Assembly (NCBI GenBank): GCA_940337035.1
Contig: OW679197.1
Span: 62,765,903-62,829,902, forward strand
Length of the DNA: 64,000 nt
From: Agriotes lineatus
Lineage: Eukaryota > Arthropoda > Insecta > Coleoptera > Elateridae
Direction of reading: 5' to 3'
Shown: piece after piece, positions 20,752 to 31,761 of the stretch
Layout: the number at the start of each line of letters is the position of its first letter
How positions within the stretch are numbered: position 1 is the stretch's first letter
The notes under the pieces: model-generated
What the model saw: the letters and a program-made list of their open reading frames with translations, nothing else
Told to the model about the DNA's origin: nothing
Databases searched by the model: none
Made by a program: the position numbers and the translations under genes

Positions 20752-21776
20752 ATTTTTGAGGCTTTCACGGCCATTGTCATTAAGTAACAAACGACTTCCG
20801 GGATTGGACCGTGTCATGATTGAGATCGAAGAACTCAACGTTTCGCCCACTTTCGTAAGGGGCTTCATCAGGAGGAAAAAAGCAAAAGAGCACGGTAACT
20901 CAACGTGTTAACCACGCCAGAGGCGAAACTCTTTGCAAAGGGAAGGGACAGAAGAGCACGGTAACTCAACATGTTAACCACGTCAGAGGCGAAACTCGAC
21001 TGACTATCGGAAGAAGAAAAGCGAGAATTTATACGCAAGCGCCGTAGCGATTCAGCAAATGCCGTCGCGGTTCAGTGACGGAGGGCGGGGCTTAGGAATT
21101 AGCACTTTCAACATAGAAGGAAGGGGAAAGCCTTCGTCCCGATTGAAATTATTAGGGTGTTTGCAAATCTCAATGGCTTCGCGAATCTTTCTGCTAAAGA
21201 AGAATGGGGATTTGCAGATGATGGAAGTTTCATCAAAAAGGATCTTATGACCAGTATCGCGTTGGTGTTCGGCGATGGCCGATGATGAAACGAGACCTGA
21301 CTTGAGACAGCGCTGGTGCTCAGAGATGCGAGTTTTCACCGAACAACCTGTTTCACCAATGTATACAGCATTACAAGAGCAAGGGACTCTATACACACCA
21401 TTAGATGACATAGTGTTTAATTTATCCTTAGATGAAGGAAGAACCTGTGAGATTTTGCTCGGGGGTTTGAATACTGTTTTAATGTTTTGTTTTCGAAGAA
21501 ACTTTCCTATGCGGTCCGTGACTTGGTGGATATAGGGAAGAAAGACTATTGCTGCAGGAGGATCGGGTTTTGGAGGTTTGGGTGGCCGTGGGTGAAGATG
21601 GCGATTGATGGCAGACTGTATATCCCTAGCACGGTAACCGTTATTCCTAAGAGCTTTCCGAATGTGATTTAATTCATCGTGGATATTATCGGGTTGGGAT
21701 ATGGAAACAGCCCTGTGTACAAGTGAATTGATCAATTGGCTTAACGGGTTGAATATGCACAGTCGCCGTTTGCTAC
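20752..21776 (-). pseudogene. Penelope-like retroelement, C-terminal GIY-YIG endonuclease part
   Basis: The minus frame ending at 21052 contains the PLE linker (HPRPPKPPKP, then DRIGKFLRKQNIKTVFKPPS) and the endonuclease: GVYRVPCSCNAVYIGETGCS (GVY and YIG are the GIY-YIG motif), TRISEHQRCL with the conserved Arg, AIAEHQRDTGH, and the acidic EAIEICKHPNNFNRDEG. In PLEs this domain nicks the target for reverse transcription. The RT domain is absent: the PLE sequence gives way to a + strand LINE at about 21776. Downstream (20750-21050) lie a hammerhead-like core and a ~60-bp direct repeat (AGAGCACGGTAACTCAAC at ~20887 and ~20955) typical of PLE ends. The domain frame itself is unbroken, but without RT the copy is not autonomous. 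Confidence 0.88.
20838..20873 (-). ncRNA. Hammerhead-ribozyme-like core of the Penelope-like element
   Basis: The minus strand reads CTGATGA, a stem GCCC-loop-GGGC, then CGAAACG. These are the invariant hammerhead core segments around stem II, in the correct order and spacing. Hammerheads are known in the terminal repeats of Penelope-like elements. Stem III (GTTGAG/CTCAAT) is weak and I cannot draw a convincing stem I, so activity is doubtful. Confidence 0.55.
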
Positions 21777-22320
21777 ATTTGGGAATACTATTTTTTAAAA
21801 TCCTTAAGCATAAATGTTCTAAGTATTTATACAACAGGATTAGCTTTAGAACAGATGTACATCATCTCAACTTGAGGCATAGGGGATTATTAACCATACC
21901 CTTACACTCCAGTTCTCTATTTCAAAGGTCATACTCTTATCAGATTTCTAAATTCTACAATTCACTTCCCCCTAAGCTTAAGTCAGATAACTTTCAAAAA
22001 TTCAAACAGGGGCTCAGTGTTGCTCTATCCGATAAACAGTTGGGCTTGCATTAACTATTCCTAATTTGCGAGAGTTTCGTACTTATATATGTAGCGTCAT
22101 GTTACTTAATTATAAGTGACTTCTAATATAATATATCTTTTGGCATTCCACAACTCTGATTTCTATACATCGTAGGTTAAGTGGAAGAACAGGATACCTC
22201 CTGAACTTCGCCTCGTGATTGTTTTAGCTTACTCACTGTAAATTATTTTGCTATACTCTCTTTTTATACTATTTATGTAAGCTATCAAACAATAAAGAAT
22301 GTATTTATTTATTTATTTTT
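21777..22320 (+). pseudogene. LINE 3' end (Jockey/CR1-type), + strand
   Basis: The + strand frame reads YLYNRISFRTDVHHLNLRHR, then GLLTIPLHSSSLFQRSYSYQ, ISKFYNSLPPKLKSDNFQKF and KQGLSVALSDKQ before a stop at ~22052. This is a well-preserved LINE C-terminus. A 3' untranslated stretch follows, with AATAAAGAATG and a TTTA-repeat tail ending near 22320. It lies head-to-head against the Penelope-like fragment. Both sit inside the miniature element split between 20745 and 22325. Confidence 0.85.
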
Positions 22321-22324
22321 AAAA

Positions 22325-22357
22325 AAATGTACCTATTATTAACTGTTTGTGGGTAAA
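22325..22357 (+). mobile_element. Right end of the split miniature element
   Basis: GTACCTATTATTAACTGTTT and GTGGGTAAAC correspond to the right inverted end of the 61153-61415 element. Together with 20589-20745 it shows that the Penelope/LINE block was inserted within that element. Confidence 0.65.
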
Positions 22358-22870
22358 CTAGTTTACAAGTCCATAACTTTCTTCAATTTTCAACTGAAAA
22401 GAGTATTTTAATGCGGAATACGAAAATCTTAACGATTTGTCAGTGGTCATTGATACCTACATTACCACCAAAAGTTGTAATACAAATGGAGTGCTGCCTT
22501 TATCTGTTCACAGAATTAATAAACAACACAAACTACTGCTGTAATAAATAAACTCAGTACAATGGACCCAAAAATTCTAAAATTAGAATTTATGGAAGCT
22601 TCCATAACAAACTTAAGTTGCTTGTCCACAATCAGTTGTTGGGGCTGAGCTTGTGACGTCACTTGGAAATACTCAATTGCAACAATTGAAAGCTGTGTTA
22701 ATTGATAGTTGTTACCTACATCTGTCGAATGTTTCAATTTGTTGCTCAATAGTGGTCAATTTCCAAAGTTATGTATTTAAATTCAGTTAAATAATCCAGA
22801 TACTGCTTTTAGAACCAGGACTACGATTACAAAAGGCAGTTAAATGAGCAAAGCAGTTTAGTGTTAGAAT
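22358..22870. other. AT-rich, nothing recognised
   Basis: The frame 22516-22749 (-) has no family resemblance. Confidence 0.35.
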
Positions 22871-23370
22871 CTTTCAAGATGAAGCTTTACCCACAGAAGT
22901 TGTTCGTGGTAACAGCACGAGCAAGAAGGTGATTGCTGCCTTTTTCCACCGAAGTGGCTCTATAGATGATATTTCAGTGGAGGATTGCAGAACAGTTAAT
23001 TCTGAAAGATATTGTGAAGGCGTTTTACCGCAGTGGTTTGAGAAATTAAAAACAAGCCATCAAAAATGTTTTGCGTGGTATCATAATCCACCATGGCAAC
23101 TCATCAGCCCAAACTTAGAACATTGGATTTTGTATTATACTTTTTTCTTTTCCCAACTGTTAAAAAAATGAAGCAAGGTAAAACATTTCCAAGTGCAGAT
23201 GTAGCAATATTGGAATTTTGAAGAATTTTAGAGGACCTTTTGAAAAAACAATTTCAGACTGCTTTACAAAATAATTTCAAAGAATGAACAAATGTGTATT
23301 GGTGTTGAAAGAGAATGCTTTGAAAAACAGTAAAATAAATTTCTTTCAGGCTGCAAGTGTTTCTTAATAA
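22871..23370 (+). pseudogene. mariner transposase remnant
   Basis: The + strand reads FQDEALPTEVVRGNSTSKKV, IAAFFHRSGSIDD, then RTVNSERYCEGVLPQWFEKL and NPPWQLISPNLEHW, ending at a stop near 23170. KKMKQGKTFPSADVAILEF follows in an adjacent piece. These match the second half of mariner-family transposases (VVRGRS..KK, GH, RTVNSEWY, HPPYSPDLAPND, LFP.VK...G..F). The catalytic block is damaged: the HDN and SPDLAPND segments are blurred or altered. No TIRs are evident. Dead copy. Confidence 0.75.
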
Positions 23371-24051
23371 CTAACAATTATCAAGACAGCCCACAGTACT
23401 ACCAAGCATACATTTGTGAGAATCATTTTTATGTTTTTTTATCTACTATGGATTTGTGCTTTACCTAAAAGTTGATACTAAAAATTATTATTAATATAAA
23501 TACCATGTGGTAACTACAAGGCAGGTAATGTCTACATATTACCCTGTTTCTGTGATCTAATTTTCTCTCTTTATTTAATTATAAAGAACTGGTAGAAACA
23601 AAAAATCTGGAAGTTTTGGTCATGTCGTTTAAATAGCGCTAATGGTGGTGTGCAAGTAGCAGTCAATGTTTCCAGACAAGTACAATAAATTTGTTCTTCC
23701 AAAAGTGTGAACAGTATTCTGCTAACATGGCCACTCTAGAAGACATTTCATCAAATCCCACCTTATTTGTCTCATCACATACGTTTTCAATATTCTGTTT
23801 GATTGAATTCAATATTTTTGAAGTGCTGGTGACTATTTACAGTACTTATAGATTTAGTTCGCTTTGAGATTGATCTATTCGTCCCTGGAACTATCTCGAT
23901 CTTTCTTGCTTGTCAGGTACAACTTACTCGATGCTTGAAATCTCTTTTATGTTTTATATAACGGGCAGGTAGCGTTTATTATTTGGTTTCTTTAGTAAAA
24001 ATTGGTGATAGGTGGAATCTACAATCTACAGCAGGTAAGTCTAACGTTATC
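23371..24051. other. AT-rich, nothing recognised
   Basis: No coding signal or repeat boundary seen. Confidence 0.4.
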
Positions 24052-25375
24052 ATTATTTTATTTTATTTTATTATTTTCATTAACGGGAAGACCCTTTATA
24101 ACAAAATATACATGTTAAATTACATTATAACCTAATACGATTAGACAAACTAAATTAAATTAAGTAAGTTAAGATAAGCTAAATTAACCCAATAACATAG
24201 TTACATGTAACTTAATACTACACAAAACAGTCAACCAAAGAATTTAAAATATTCTAAATTAAAACACAAATCAAAAGTAATTCTTCGAACTCGAAGAGTT
24301 TTCATATTTAAACAATTTAGAATGTGTTCCTAATTTATATTATCAATATTAATTTTCAATTTGAAAGCTACAAATCGAAGAAACTTATTTTGAATACGTT
24401 CAATGCTATCAATCTACACTAAATAATTAGGCATCCAAATTACCGAACAGTATTCGAGGTGTGGGCGAACTAACGATATATATATAGGATCCTAAAAGTA
24501 ACAATATTTTGAAAATCAGCAGAAAGTCTCTTAATAAAAGCTTAGCCTTAGATATAATTTCATTAATGTGCGTTACAAAAGTGAGTGACTTATCTAGCTT
24601 AACACCAAGATCACATACTTTAAAAACTATCGGAAGCTCATGGTTTTTCAATGTATAAGAGTGCGTGATTGGTTTGTTGTGGCGATAGAACTTCATACAG
24701 AAACATTTAGTAAAATTTAACTCAAGGTCGTTTAGATTACACCATGTAACGAAGTTACAAAGTTCAGTAATAACTGGACATCTAAAGGCGATCTGACAGT
24801 CAAATAAATCTTGATATCATCCGCAAATAATAAAAAGTTACATAAATTAAAAACACTTTTTATGTCATTGATGAATAGCACAAAAAGAAGAGGTCCAAGA
24901 TGTGATCCCTGCGGCACACTCGAAGATACCTTAATTTCCAAAGATAGTTTTTAATTTTAACAAACTGGCACCTATTTGTTAGATAACTCACTATCCATTC
25001 AAGCAGATTCCCAATAACTCCATATGAGATGTAATTCTCAATTATCAGATATTTCATTAAGTTACTCAACTTTTGAGTGATAATGCATTCAAAAATCATT
25101 AGTACCTATGCACTGATTATAGAAATTGGCCTATAGTTCTTAATGTTAACTTTAGCTCCACTCTTGTAAACCGGCGTAATAAAACTGGACTTCCAATACT
25201 CAGGAAAATGGCCCTCATTTAAGGACAGTTTAAAAAGTAGCCATAATGTTCTTGACAATGTAAAATTACATTGTTTAACAAAGTAGGCTGTATTTACTGT
25301 AACAATTATGTATAATTTTATATTAATAAGATATAGAAATATAAATTTAAGTTCACACATGGAATTTTTAATAAG
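24052..25375 (-). pseudogene. Jockey-type LINE, 5'-truncated, RT domain largely readable
   Basis: On the minus strand, in order: LSLNEGHFPEYWKSSFITPV, YKSGAKVNIKNYRPISIIS, then a shifted piece with KLSNLMKYLIIENYISYGV and SYLTNRCQFVKI, VPQGSHLGPLLFVLFINDI, the catalytic LLFADDIKIYL, VCDLGVKLDKSLTFVTHI and IESIQNKFLRFVAFKLKI. These are RT motifs in the right order (ITP..KSG...NYRPIS, YL..R, VPQGS.LGPLLF, FADD, LGV..D). Several frameshifts join them. The 3' end, at 24052-24072, is a TTTTA/TAAAA-type tail. One of the more complete LINE copies here, but inactive. Confidence 0.88.
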
Positions 25376-25525
25376 TAGTATTATTACCCTCCGACCTCCG
25401 GCTGTTCACTCCAGTAACATAACCTTACTACCAGTACCATGCTGCTTTCTGGTGAAATGCATGTTTTCAGTTAAAAATTCTCCAAACACTTATATTTTGG
25501 TATAAACAGATTATTATACAGATTG

Positions 25526-25734
25526 CGGCAGGCCACTAGGACCATAGCAAAAGCAAGGGGACTTTACATTTGGCCGTAATTGTATTTAAAAATGTTTAAA
25601 ATCGAATACGTTATTTGTATTTATAATGATCCTAACGACCTAGCGCTATCGTACATTGATTCTTCGTTTGTTAAACATCACGACGGCCACAAGCATATTC
25701 TCCTTGCTTTTGCAATGGTCTTAGTAGCCTGCAT
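25526..25734. mobile_element. Fold-back miniature element
   Basis: CAGGCCACTAGGACCATAGC at 25529 is mirrored by the complement CAGGCTACTAAGACCATTGC at the right end, and both continue into AAAAGCAAGG. About 210 bp with arms of at least 30 bp and no coding capacity. No clear target duplication. Confidence 0.7.
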
Positions 25735-25878
25735 TTTGTATAGTATATGAATTTGCTCAGAAAATCACAAGAAATACTTTACTGTGAGTGAAAAGTATTT
25801 AACCTATAAAGTCAATTAATACAGTTTGATACAATTGCAATAAATTGACAGGTATTAAGGGGGGCAATAAAATTTCAT

Positions 25879-25975
25879 GGGTCACGTCGTGAACGTGACT
25901 AATATTTGAAAATCGGGACGTGAACGAGAGTGAAAATGTCCATGGAGTGATTCACGTTAATTTCACGTTAAATAT
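25879..25975. repeat. GTGAACGTGA-type short repeats
   Basis: GGGTCACGTCGTGAACGTGA, GGGACGTGAACGAGAGTGA and TTCACGTTAATTTCACG form a cluster of the same short word in both orientations, also found at 27600-27725. Such clusters are seen near hAT termini, but no matching ends were found. Confidence 0.4.
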
Positions 25976-26154
25976 TTAGTAATGAATAAAAGATTGCAGG
26001 GTGACCCGCCCACCCACTGCCCCCCCCCCCCCATGTCGAAGATCTATGGATGGAGCTAAGCATGCGTATCTGTGTACTGTGTACTGTCAATTGCGTTCTG
26101 CCTGGGAATTTCTAATTATTTTTATTCTAACGTGGTATTTAAGGCAGTAGGGAC

Positions 26155-26252
26155 GAAGTGCTCTGTAGCGCATATAGGAATAGCGCATTCGCTTGCAATA
26201 TCCCACAAAACGCTGGAATCGCATAGGCCTGCCCTTCGAATTCGATCACCGG
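26155..26252 (+). repeat. tRNA-derived SINE fragment
   Basis: TGTAGCGCATATAGGAATAG (A-box-like, near 26164) and AATTCGATCACCGG (B-box-like, 26239-26252) are spaced as in a tRNA gene, with GCGCATTCGCTTGCAATA between. The arms do not fold into a full cloverleaf. This fits the tRNA-related head of a SINE, an RNA polymerase III transcribed non-autonomous retroelement. The body is not visible. Confidence 0.45.
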
Positions 26253-26284
26253 TAACATTTTTTTAGTTAAAAAATGTATGTAAT

Positions 26285-26400
26285 TTATTAGAAACATGAA
26301 GATATTTTTACCCCTAGCTTAATTTGATTTTTAAAATTATTTAGTGTTACAATGTCCACTTACGAGGGAAGTTCTGGGTAAAGCCCTTTACAGATGTTTC
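26285..26400 (-). repeat. Second copy of the 5945-6075 segment
   Basis: AGAAACATGAAGATATTTTTAC through GAAGTTCTGGGTAAAGCCC to CTTTACAGATG matches 5945-6075. It ends abruptly at the microsatellite tail of the neighbouring LINE, so the LINE probably inserted here. Confidence 0.65.
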
Positions 26401-27535
26401 TTCTTCTTCTTCTTCTTCTTATTTTCCTATCCCTTATGCCATCGGCGTCGGGTTGCTAGTCCATTTCCGGTACTGTCCACGATCGGCCGCCATTCTCTTT
26501 AGTTGTGCTAAACTTTACCCTCTTGCGTATGCCATTTTCTCCATTCTCTCCATCCATGTTTTCCTGGGTCTTCCCACATATCTTCTTCCTTCTGGTTCTG
26601 CTTCCAATATTCTTTTCGGGTCTCTCCTGTTCCCCATTCTCATAACATGTCGTTATTTCGGTTACTTTACTCTTTTTCGGGTTAATTGCCATTCCCCACT
26701 TTGCTATTGTGCTATTCCACTTGTTAATTATCTGTTGCAATTTTTGTGTTGAGTCCGCAAATAATACTATGTCATCCGCATAGACTAACCTTTGTATGTT
26801 AATTGGATCTAGGTTCCAATATTCGATTCTTACATCAAATCTTGTTTCTTTGCTTTCATTTATAATCTGATTCATCACCAGCCTGAAGAGCAAAGGACTA
26901 AGTGAGTCTCCCTGCTTTATACCGTTCTCCATTTTAAAGTCCTCTGATTCTTTTCCATTTATCCTTATACTGCCTTTGGTGTTTTTATATAGGTTTTGAA
27001 TTGCTTGTAGTAGTTTCTTTGTTACCCCTAGTTAGGAAACTGCTTTCCATATGCCTTCCCTTGATATCTTGTCGAATGCAGATTCAATATCAATAAACGC
27101 AAGGTATACATAGCGCTTTTCCCCTCTCTAATATATTTTCTATGGCCATTCGTACCATAAATATACAGTCTTGTGTTTGTCTTTCGGGTCTAAATGCCGC
27201 TTGTTCCTCTGTCATGTTGCCTTCGGTTTCTTCTCGTAGCCTTTTTTTCTAATATTCTTGAATATATTTTTAGTATTATTGAGCACAAGCATATGGCCCG
27301 GTAGTTGTTGCATTCATTTGAGCATCGCTTCTTGTAAATCGGTACGATTATATTTTCATTCCATTCTTTCAGTATGCCCTGGCCCTCGCATGCCAGTTGA
27401 CATAAATCCTTTATCCACTGTTTTACTTTCTCACCCCCATACCTTATCATTTCAGGAACTATTAGATCTCTTCCCGTGGCTTTTCCTAGCTTGATCCGTC
27501 TTATTGCTTCTTCCACTTCTTCCATTTCTATAGGT
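26399..27535 (-). pseudogene. RTE-like LINE, RT domain, minus strand
   Basis: On the minus strand 27525-27190 reads EEAIRRIKLGKATGRDLIVP, then EMIRYGGEKVKQWIKDLCQL, WNENIIVPIYKKRCSNECNN and YRAICLCSIILKIYSRILEK. 26932-26456 reads MENGIKQGDSLSPLLFRLVM, the catalytic RLVYADDIVLFADS and INPKKSKVTEITT. The motif set (GK..G.D.I..E, NYR.I, QGD.LSPLLF, YADD) is a complete palm. The part between the two frames is shifted and partly deleted. The element ends in a TTC/GAA microsatellite at 26399-26420. The YADD core is intact, but frameshifts and the missing endonuclease make it non-functional. Confidence 0.85.
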
Positions 27536-27599
27536 CAGATTTTTATTTGTTTTAAAATTGGACCATCAGTTCTATCTGAATTTGAATTTTGAAATAAAA

Positions 27600-27725
27600 G
27601 CTGCGGGTCACTTCGTAAGTGGCGAGTCACGCCGTGAACGTGAGTAAACGTGCGCGTGCGTGAACGTGAGTGTTTAAAGCAAGCGTTAAACGTGCGTGAC
27701 GTGAGTGAATACTTGCTCACGCGCC
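27600..27725. repeat. Second GTGAACGTGAGT cluster
   Basis: GTCACGCCGTGAACGTGAGT, GTGCGTGAACGTGAGTG and GTGCGTGACGTGAGTGAA repeat within 110 bp and end at ...CTCACGCGCCCATATCTA. They may be subterminal repeats of an eroded hAT-type end. A partner cluster lies at 25879-25975. Confidence 0.4.
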
Positions 27726-28780
27726 CATATCTATGTGAGGTATCAAATTAATGCTAATTTTACACTAAATACAAATATGAAATTTCTTATAATTCAATTT
27801 AAGTATCCTATCAAAATTATACCTACATATTAATTTTTTTTTGCAGAAGTGTTAGCTGCTAAACTTTTGTTGAAATGGAACTATGGTTTAAAACGGGCTC
27901 CGTAATATATATTGAAATGGTATTAAGCCCACAACTTCGCTCTGTTTGCAGTGCAAAATATTCAACCAATATAGCACAGAGTTAGGATATTTTATATAAT
28001 TGCAATTTTAAACAAAAATAAAAATATGAAATGCATTGATTATGAGATGCGAGAAACAGTAATTAGTCAGATAAAGGCACGCAAATACAAAGCATATTTC
28101 AGAGGGTTTAAATTTGGCTTGTGAATAAAGCAATATAATTAAAAATGATATATATGTTTGTGCACATGTAAGGCCAGACCGAATGAAAGTAATTGACACA
28201 AAAAGGTTATTACGTGCAAAAAGGAGCGTAGTTATCAATAAAAGCCAAGGACTGTGAAAATTGTGAGCAAGCAGAAGGTTGAAGCAAGATGTAGGAAAAT
28301 CTAGAAAATTGCAAAGAGCAATTCCTGAATGGAGGCAACAGAATAAAAGCAAGCAACGTGAAAAGTGCGGAACTCAAAAATCAGTGCGTTAATAATTAAA
28401 AACATAGTGCTAAAGCAGATCTGTGAAATTAAAAACGTTTGTGAGTGCAACGATGTAGGACAAAATTAGTTATAACGTTATAAGCAAAAAGACAATATTT
28501 TAGATTTTAAGAAAATGTTAGATTGTAATTTATGTACTCAAACTTTATTCTATTTGTGGTAAAAAATATCAATCCTAATTTCCTATTAATAGTAGAATAA
28601 CACCGTATCTTAGCAACATGATGCTTTTTTGTCATTAACAACAGAACAATTGAATAAAATTATTGGCAGACAGGGCAAATTTGTGCTCCATTTTCAATTA
28701 CTGTTTTTATATTAATAAAAGTATTTTTACCAGTTCAAAAGTGTACAGTTTTATTGCCCAAGTGGTAGTGTACCTGTGCT
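27726..28780. other. AT-rich, nothing recognised
   Basis: The frame 28008-28352 (-, 114 codons) is hydrophobic, Leu/Phe-rich and lacks any motif; I take it as chance. Confidence 0.4.
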
Positions 28781-29049
28781 AACGTTTGCAGCAGTTTCCG
28801 CAGCGAAAAATTTACATTTTGAAAAAAAAAAATCATCTCCGAGGAAATCGGAAGCGAGCACCTGAAAATTTCAATCTTCGACTACGGCAAAAATCAGCAT
28901 CGGAAGCCAAAGGTTGGCGGTCCAGGAGTTCAGCGGAGTGTGCAGGAGTATCCTGAGAGGAGTTTGCACCCAGGGGAGCGGCTACAGCTTGAGATATTCC
29001 GGCGGCGTCACTACGACCAGCTCTGAACCCAGCATGAGGGTTAAATAAG
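28781..29049 (+). other. Candidate non-coding exon with splice donor
   Basis: A purine-rich, GC-richer island (GCAGCAGTTTCCGCAGCG..., GGTTGGCGGTCCAGGAGTTC...) ends at AATAAG|GTAGGA, a plausible donor (GT at 29050). No long frame crosses it. It may be a 5' untranslated exon, or the leader of a lost retroelement. Confidence 0.25.
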
Positions 29050-30140
29050 GTAGGACTTTGCCTAAAAATTGAGTGTCACTGTTCGGGAAAACGACTTAAA
29101 TCAAAGATTACCTTGCCGAAGAGGCCTAGTGCTTTTCCAAAAGTCCAATTGTTTCGTGGTTTCTAAAAATCGAACGGCGTCACCAGGTTTTTGGGGGGAA
29201 ATCGATCATAAACAGTTGAAAGATCGGCGTCCAAACAATCAAGAGGAGGGAATATTCAAATAATTTACCTGACTCGTTTTCACAGTAGTTCACCATTTTA
29301 AACGTTCAATTTCACGCTGTACGCAAAAAACCATTTTGTGTTCATCTGCCAATTTACGAGATTGTGAATTTTATCTACTAATAACGAGCAAACGAGCTAC
29401 GTTGAGACATATAACTTAAAATTTGAGATTATAGTCCTTTTATGAACCCAACTCATGAGATAAAGAAGTCTTGTGTACCGAGAGCTTGCGTAATCAGTAT
29501 TGCAGTTATATAAAATAGAAAGAGGGGCATTCAACCATTTTTATTTGTGCGATTAATTATTACAGTTCCATTTTAACGAGCTTTAATTTACTGACAGGCA
29601 AACTATGAGGACAGAAAAATAAAAAAAATTGAGAATTGTGTGTGTACTAGGATCTTTGCCCCTACATTTGAACTTATATTATTTTTTTATTATTTTAATA
29701 CCAAATAAATAAATTGCAAACAGGCACCACATCAGAACACGGGAGCCTTTGCATTATATACCTTGTTATTCATACTTCCGTATATGTATCGTGTTTAATA
29801 TGCCTCATAGAACATAGACAGATAGAACTAAACACTAAACATTTCTTAGAGCTCCACGAGAAACTTTTACTTCAAAATGGACTCTGTGGCTGAAAAAGTT
29901 TGGGAATAGCTACGTTAGAGACTCTTTCGAAGAGAGGAAACGTCAGATTAGTATAGGTCAAGCATGTCTTGGTATGAATAATGTCCTATTTAGAATAATA
30001 CTTATAGAAATGGTTTGGTCCGAATGCAAACAAAAATATGATTAGATAATAACTTTCGCAAATTCAAAACGAGAAGAAACTATTCCCTTTGAAATCGTGT
30101 ACTTTATCGAGTGTTTCCTCGCACTAGTAATTCTTGTAGT
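29050..30140. other. AT-rich, nothing recognised
   Basis: The small frame 29069-29263 (+) is unassigned. The rest is low-complexity AT-rich DNA. Confidence 0.35.
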
Positions 30141-30279
30141 TTTGCTTCCTTTTACGATAAAGAAAGTATTGGAATCACCCCAAAAATTCGAAATTGAGTT
30201 TTCAACAGATCTTCACGTTTTAGAGTCCCCTGAGCCCTTAAACATATTTTTGTTCATTGGTCTGTGTGCAGATGGTGTG
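30141..30279 (+). repeat. Left half of a 'GTCTGTCTG' repeat interrupted by a hAT
   Basis: GCTTCCTTTTACGATAAAGA through CAACAGATCTTCACGTTTTA to CATTGGTCTGTGTG follows the 17921 copy exactly in order and stops in the GTCT tract, where the hAT end CAGCGGCGTAACTT begins. The rest of the same repeat resumes at 33641. Confidence 0.85.
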
Positions 30280-30486
30280 CAGCGGCGTAACTTCAGATTT
30301 CAGCCCCCCACCCCCACGAAAATTTGTTGCGACACCTTATAGGTCTTTAATAAAATAAAGTTGCAAAAACATCAATAATACTAATAATAATAAATAAGAT
30401 ACGTACTTAATAATAGGCACTCCAAAACAATGTCTAAAATATTATGGGTAAAACAATAAAAACGAGATTTTAAGCAACCTGCTTAA

Positions 30487-31330
30487 GTCTGGCCTTAATG
30501 TTTGCAAAATGTGTATTAACCGCTTGCAATTCCATTTTATCGGCTATTTCCGATTCAATGGACAATAAAGAAAGATTTTCCCATCTGCCCTGGTGCATAC
30601 TGTTTCTGGCATAATTTTCAGTTTATAGGAACTTCTTTCAGCTGAAGCGACCAAAACAGGTAACAGGTAGTAATAACAGTGATGTCACAATTTCAGAAAA
30701 AAATGATGATAAATTCCCATTATCAACTATTTAAAACTTAGCAAATGGTTTCACTCTTTTAAACTCTTTTGTTTTATCTAGATTATAAGAATTTTTTGCA
30801 AAGGAACAAATATCTATAGCAAATGATGAAATAACATTTTTATAAAATATTTGGAAACAAAATCTTTCTCAGTCATTCCCCACAAAATCTTTGGATTTCA
30901 AAAACTAAGAAGGTGTGCGGTTTGAAACCTAGATTCAAAACTCTGACTTAACTGAGTTATTGTGATATTTAAAGTTCCATAAAAAATGTTGACTTTAAAA
31001 TACTTATTAGAATCGATCAAAGTTCGTCAAAATGTCTTTTAACTTTCGGTGTGCTTTTATTTTTAAATGTAGGGTTTATGTTCCAGTGGTTGGCTAAATT
31101 GGTTGCTTCTAATTCAACACTAAGGTAGGTACCCACTTCGATATTTCTTTAAATATTTTATAGGTTTTCTAATACAGGTTGTAGCTTTCATCAAATCCGT
31201 GTCTGGATCCTGTAGCATTTTTGAAGTGATGTCAATTTCCCCCAAACTTTTATTCACAAAAACACAAAGATTCACAAATTCAAAATTATCGACTCTGGTT
31301 AGGATTCTTCTCTCCTCATCGCATTCTTTC
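30487..31330 (-). pseudogene. hAT transposase remnant (C-terminal part)
   Basis: Minus-strand pieces, in order: RVDNFEFVNLCVFVNKSLGE, DTDLMKATTCIRKPIKYLKK, HWNINPTFKNKSTPKVKRHF, GTLNITITQLSQSFESRF, then SAERSSYKLKIMPETV and NLSLLSIESEIADKMELQAV. The last two are the hAT dimerisation region (family pattern SAERSFSKLK...NLALLSIE..A). Each piece needs a frame change and there are many stops. It belongs to the decayed hAT around it. The catalytic DDE residues cannot be placed. Confidence 0.8.
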
Positions 31331-31761
31331 TTTTTTTATGTAAATATTATTTCATTAAGAGCACCAGTATTAATTTAAAACGTAATTTAATTGCGGTGAG
31401 AGTTTGGGTTTTGGAAGGCCATCGTATAGGGTTAATTCTCTTTAATTTTATAGCGGATTCGCACGTAATGGAACTTAAAAGATCCCACCGATTTATGCTT
31501 TGGTTGAGTGATGACTGGTTCAACGCATGCGCCAATATTTAAACGAAAGAAAAATCATATATTTATAATTCTAAATGTCTAATGTCTACTAAAAAAAATG
31601 CAAAACCTCACTATTCACCTAGTTAAAATGCACACATGTAAATAATAATCGACACATTGCCAATCGTAGAACTTTTTCGCGCCTCTACGGGATTGTAGTT
31701 CGTAAATTACCTTACGGATTACGGATGAGGTAATTATGGAACAGTTGGCAACTCTGCTGCT

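Noticed and set aside
25879..27725. A single hAT element bounded by the two GTGAACGTGA clusters
   Set aside because: No matching terminal inverted repeat or target duplication was found; the span contains independent SINE and LINE insertions, so it stays unproven.
28008..28352. 114-codon minus-strand ORF with hydrophobic segments
   Set aside because: Composition is explained by AT-rich DNA; no family resemblance and no start context or neighbours.
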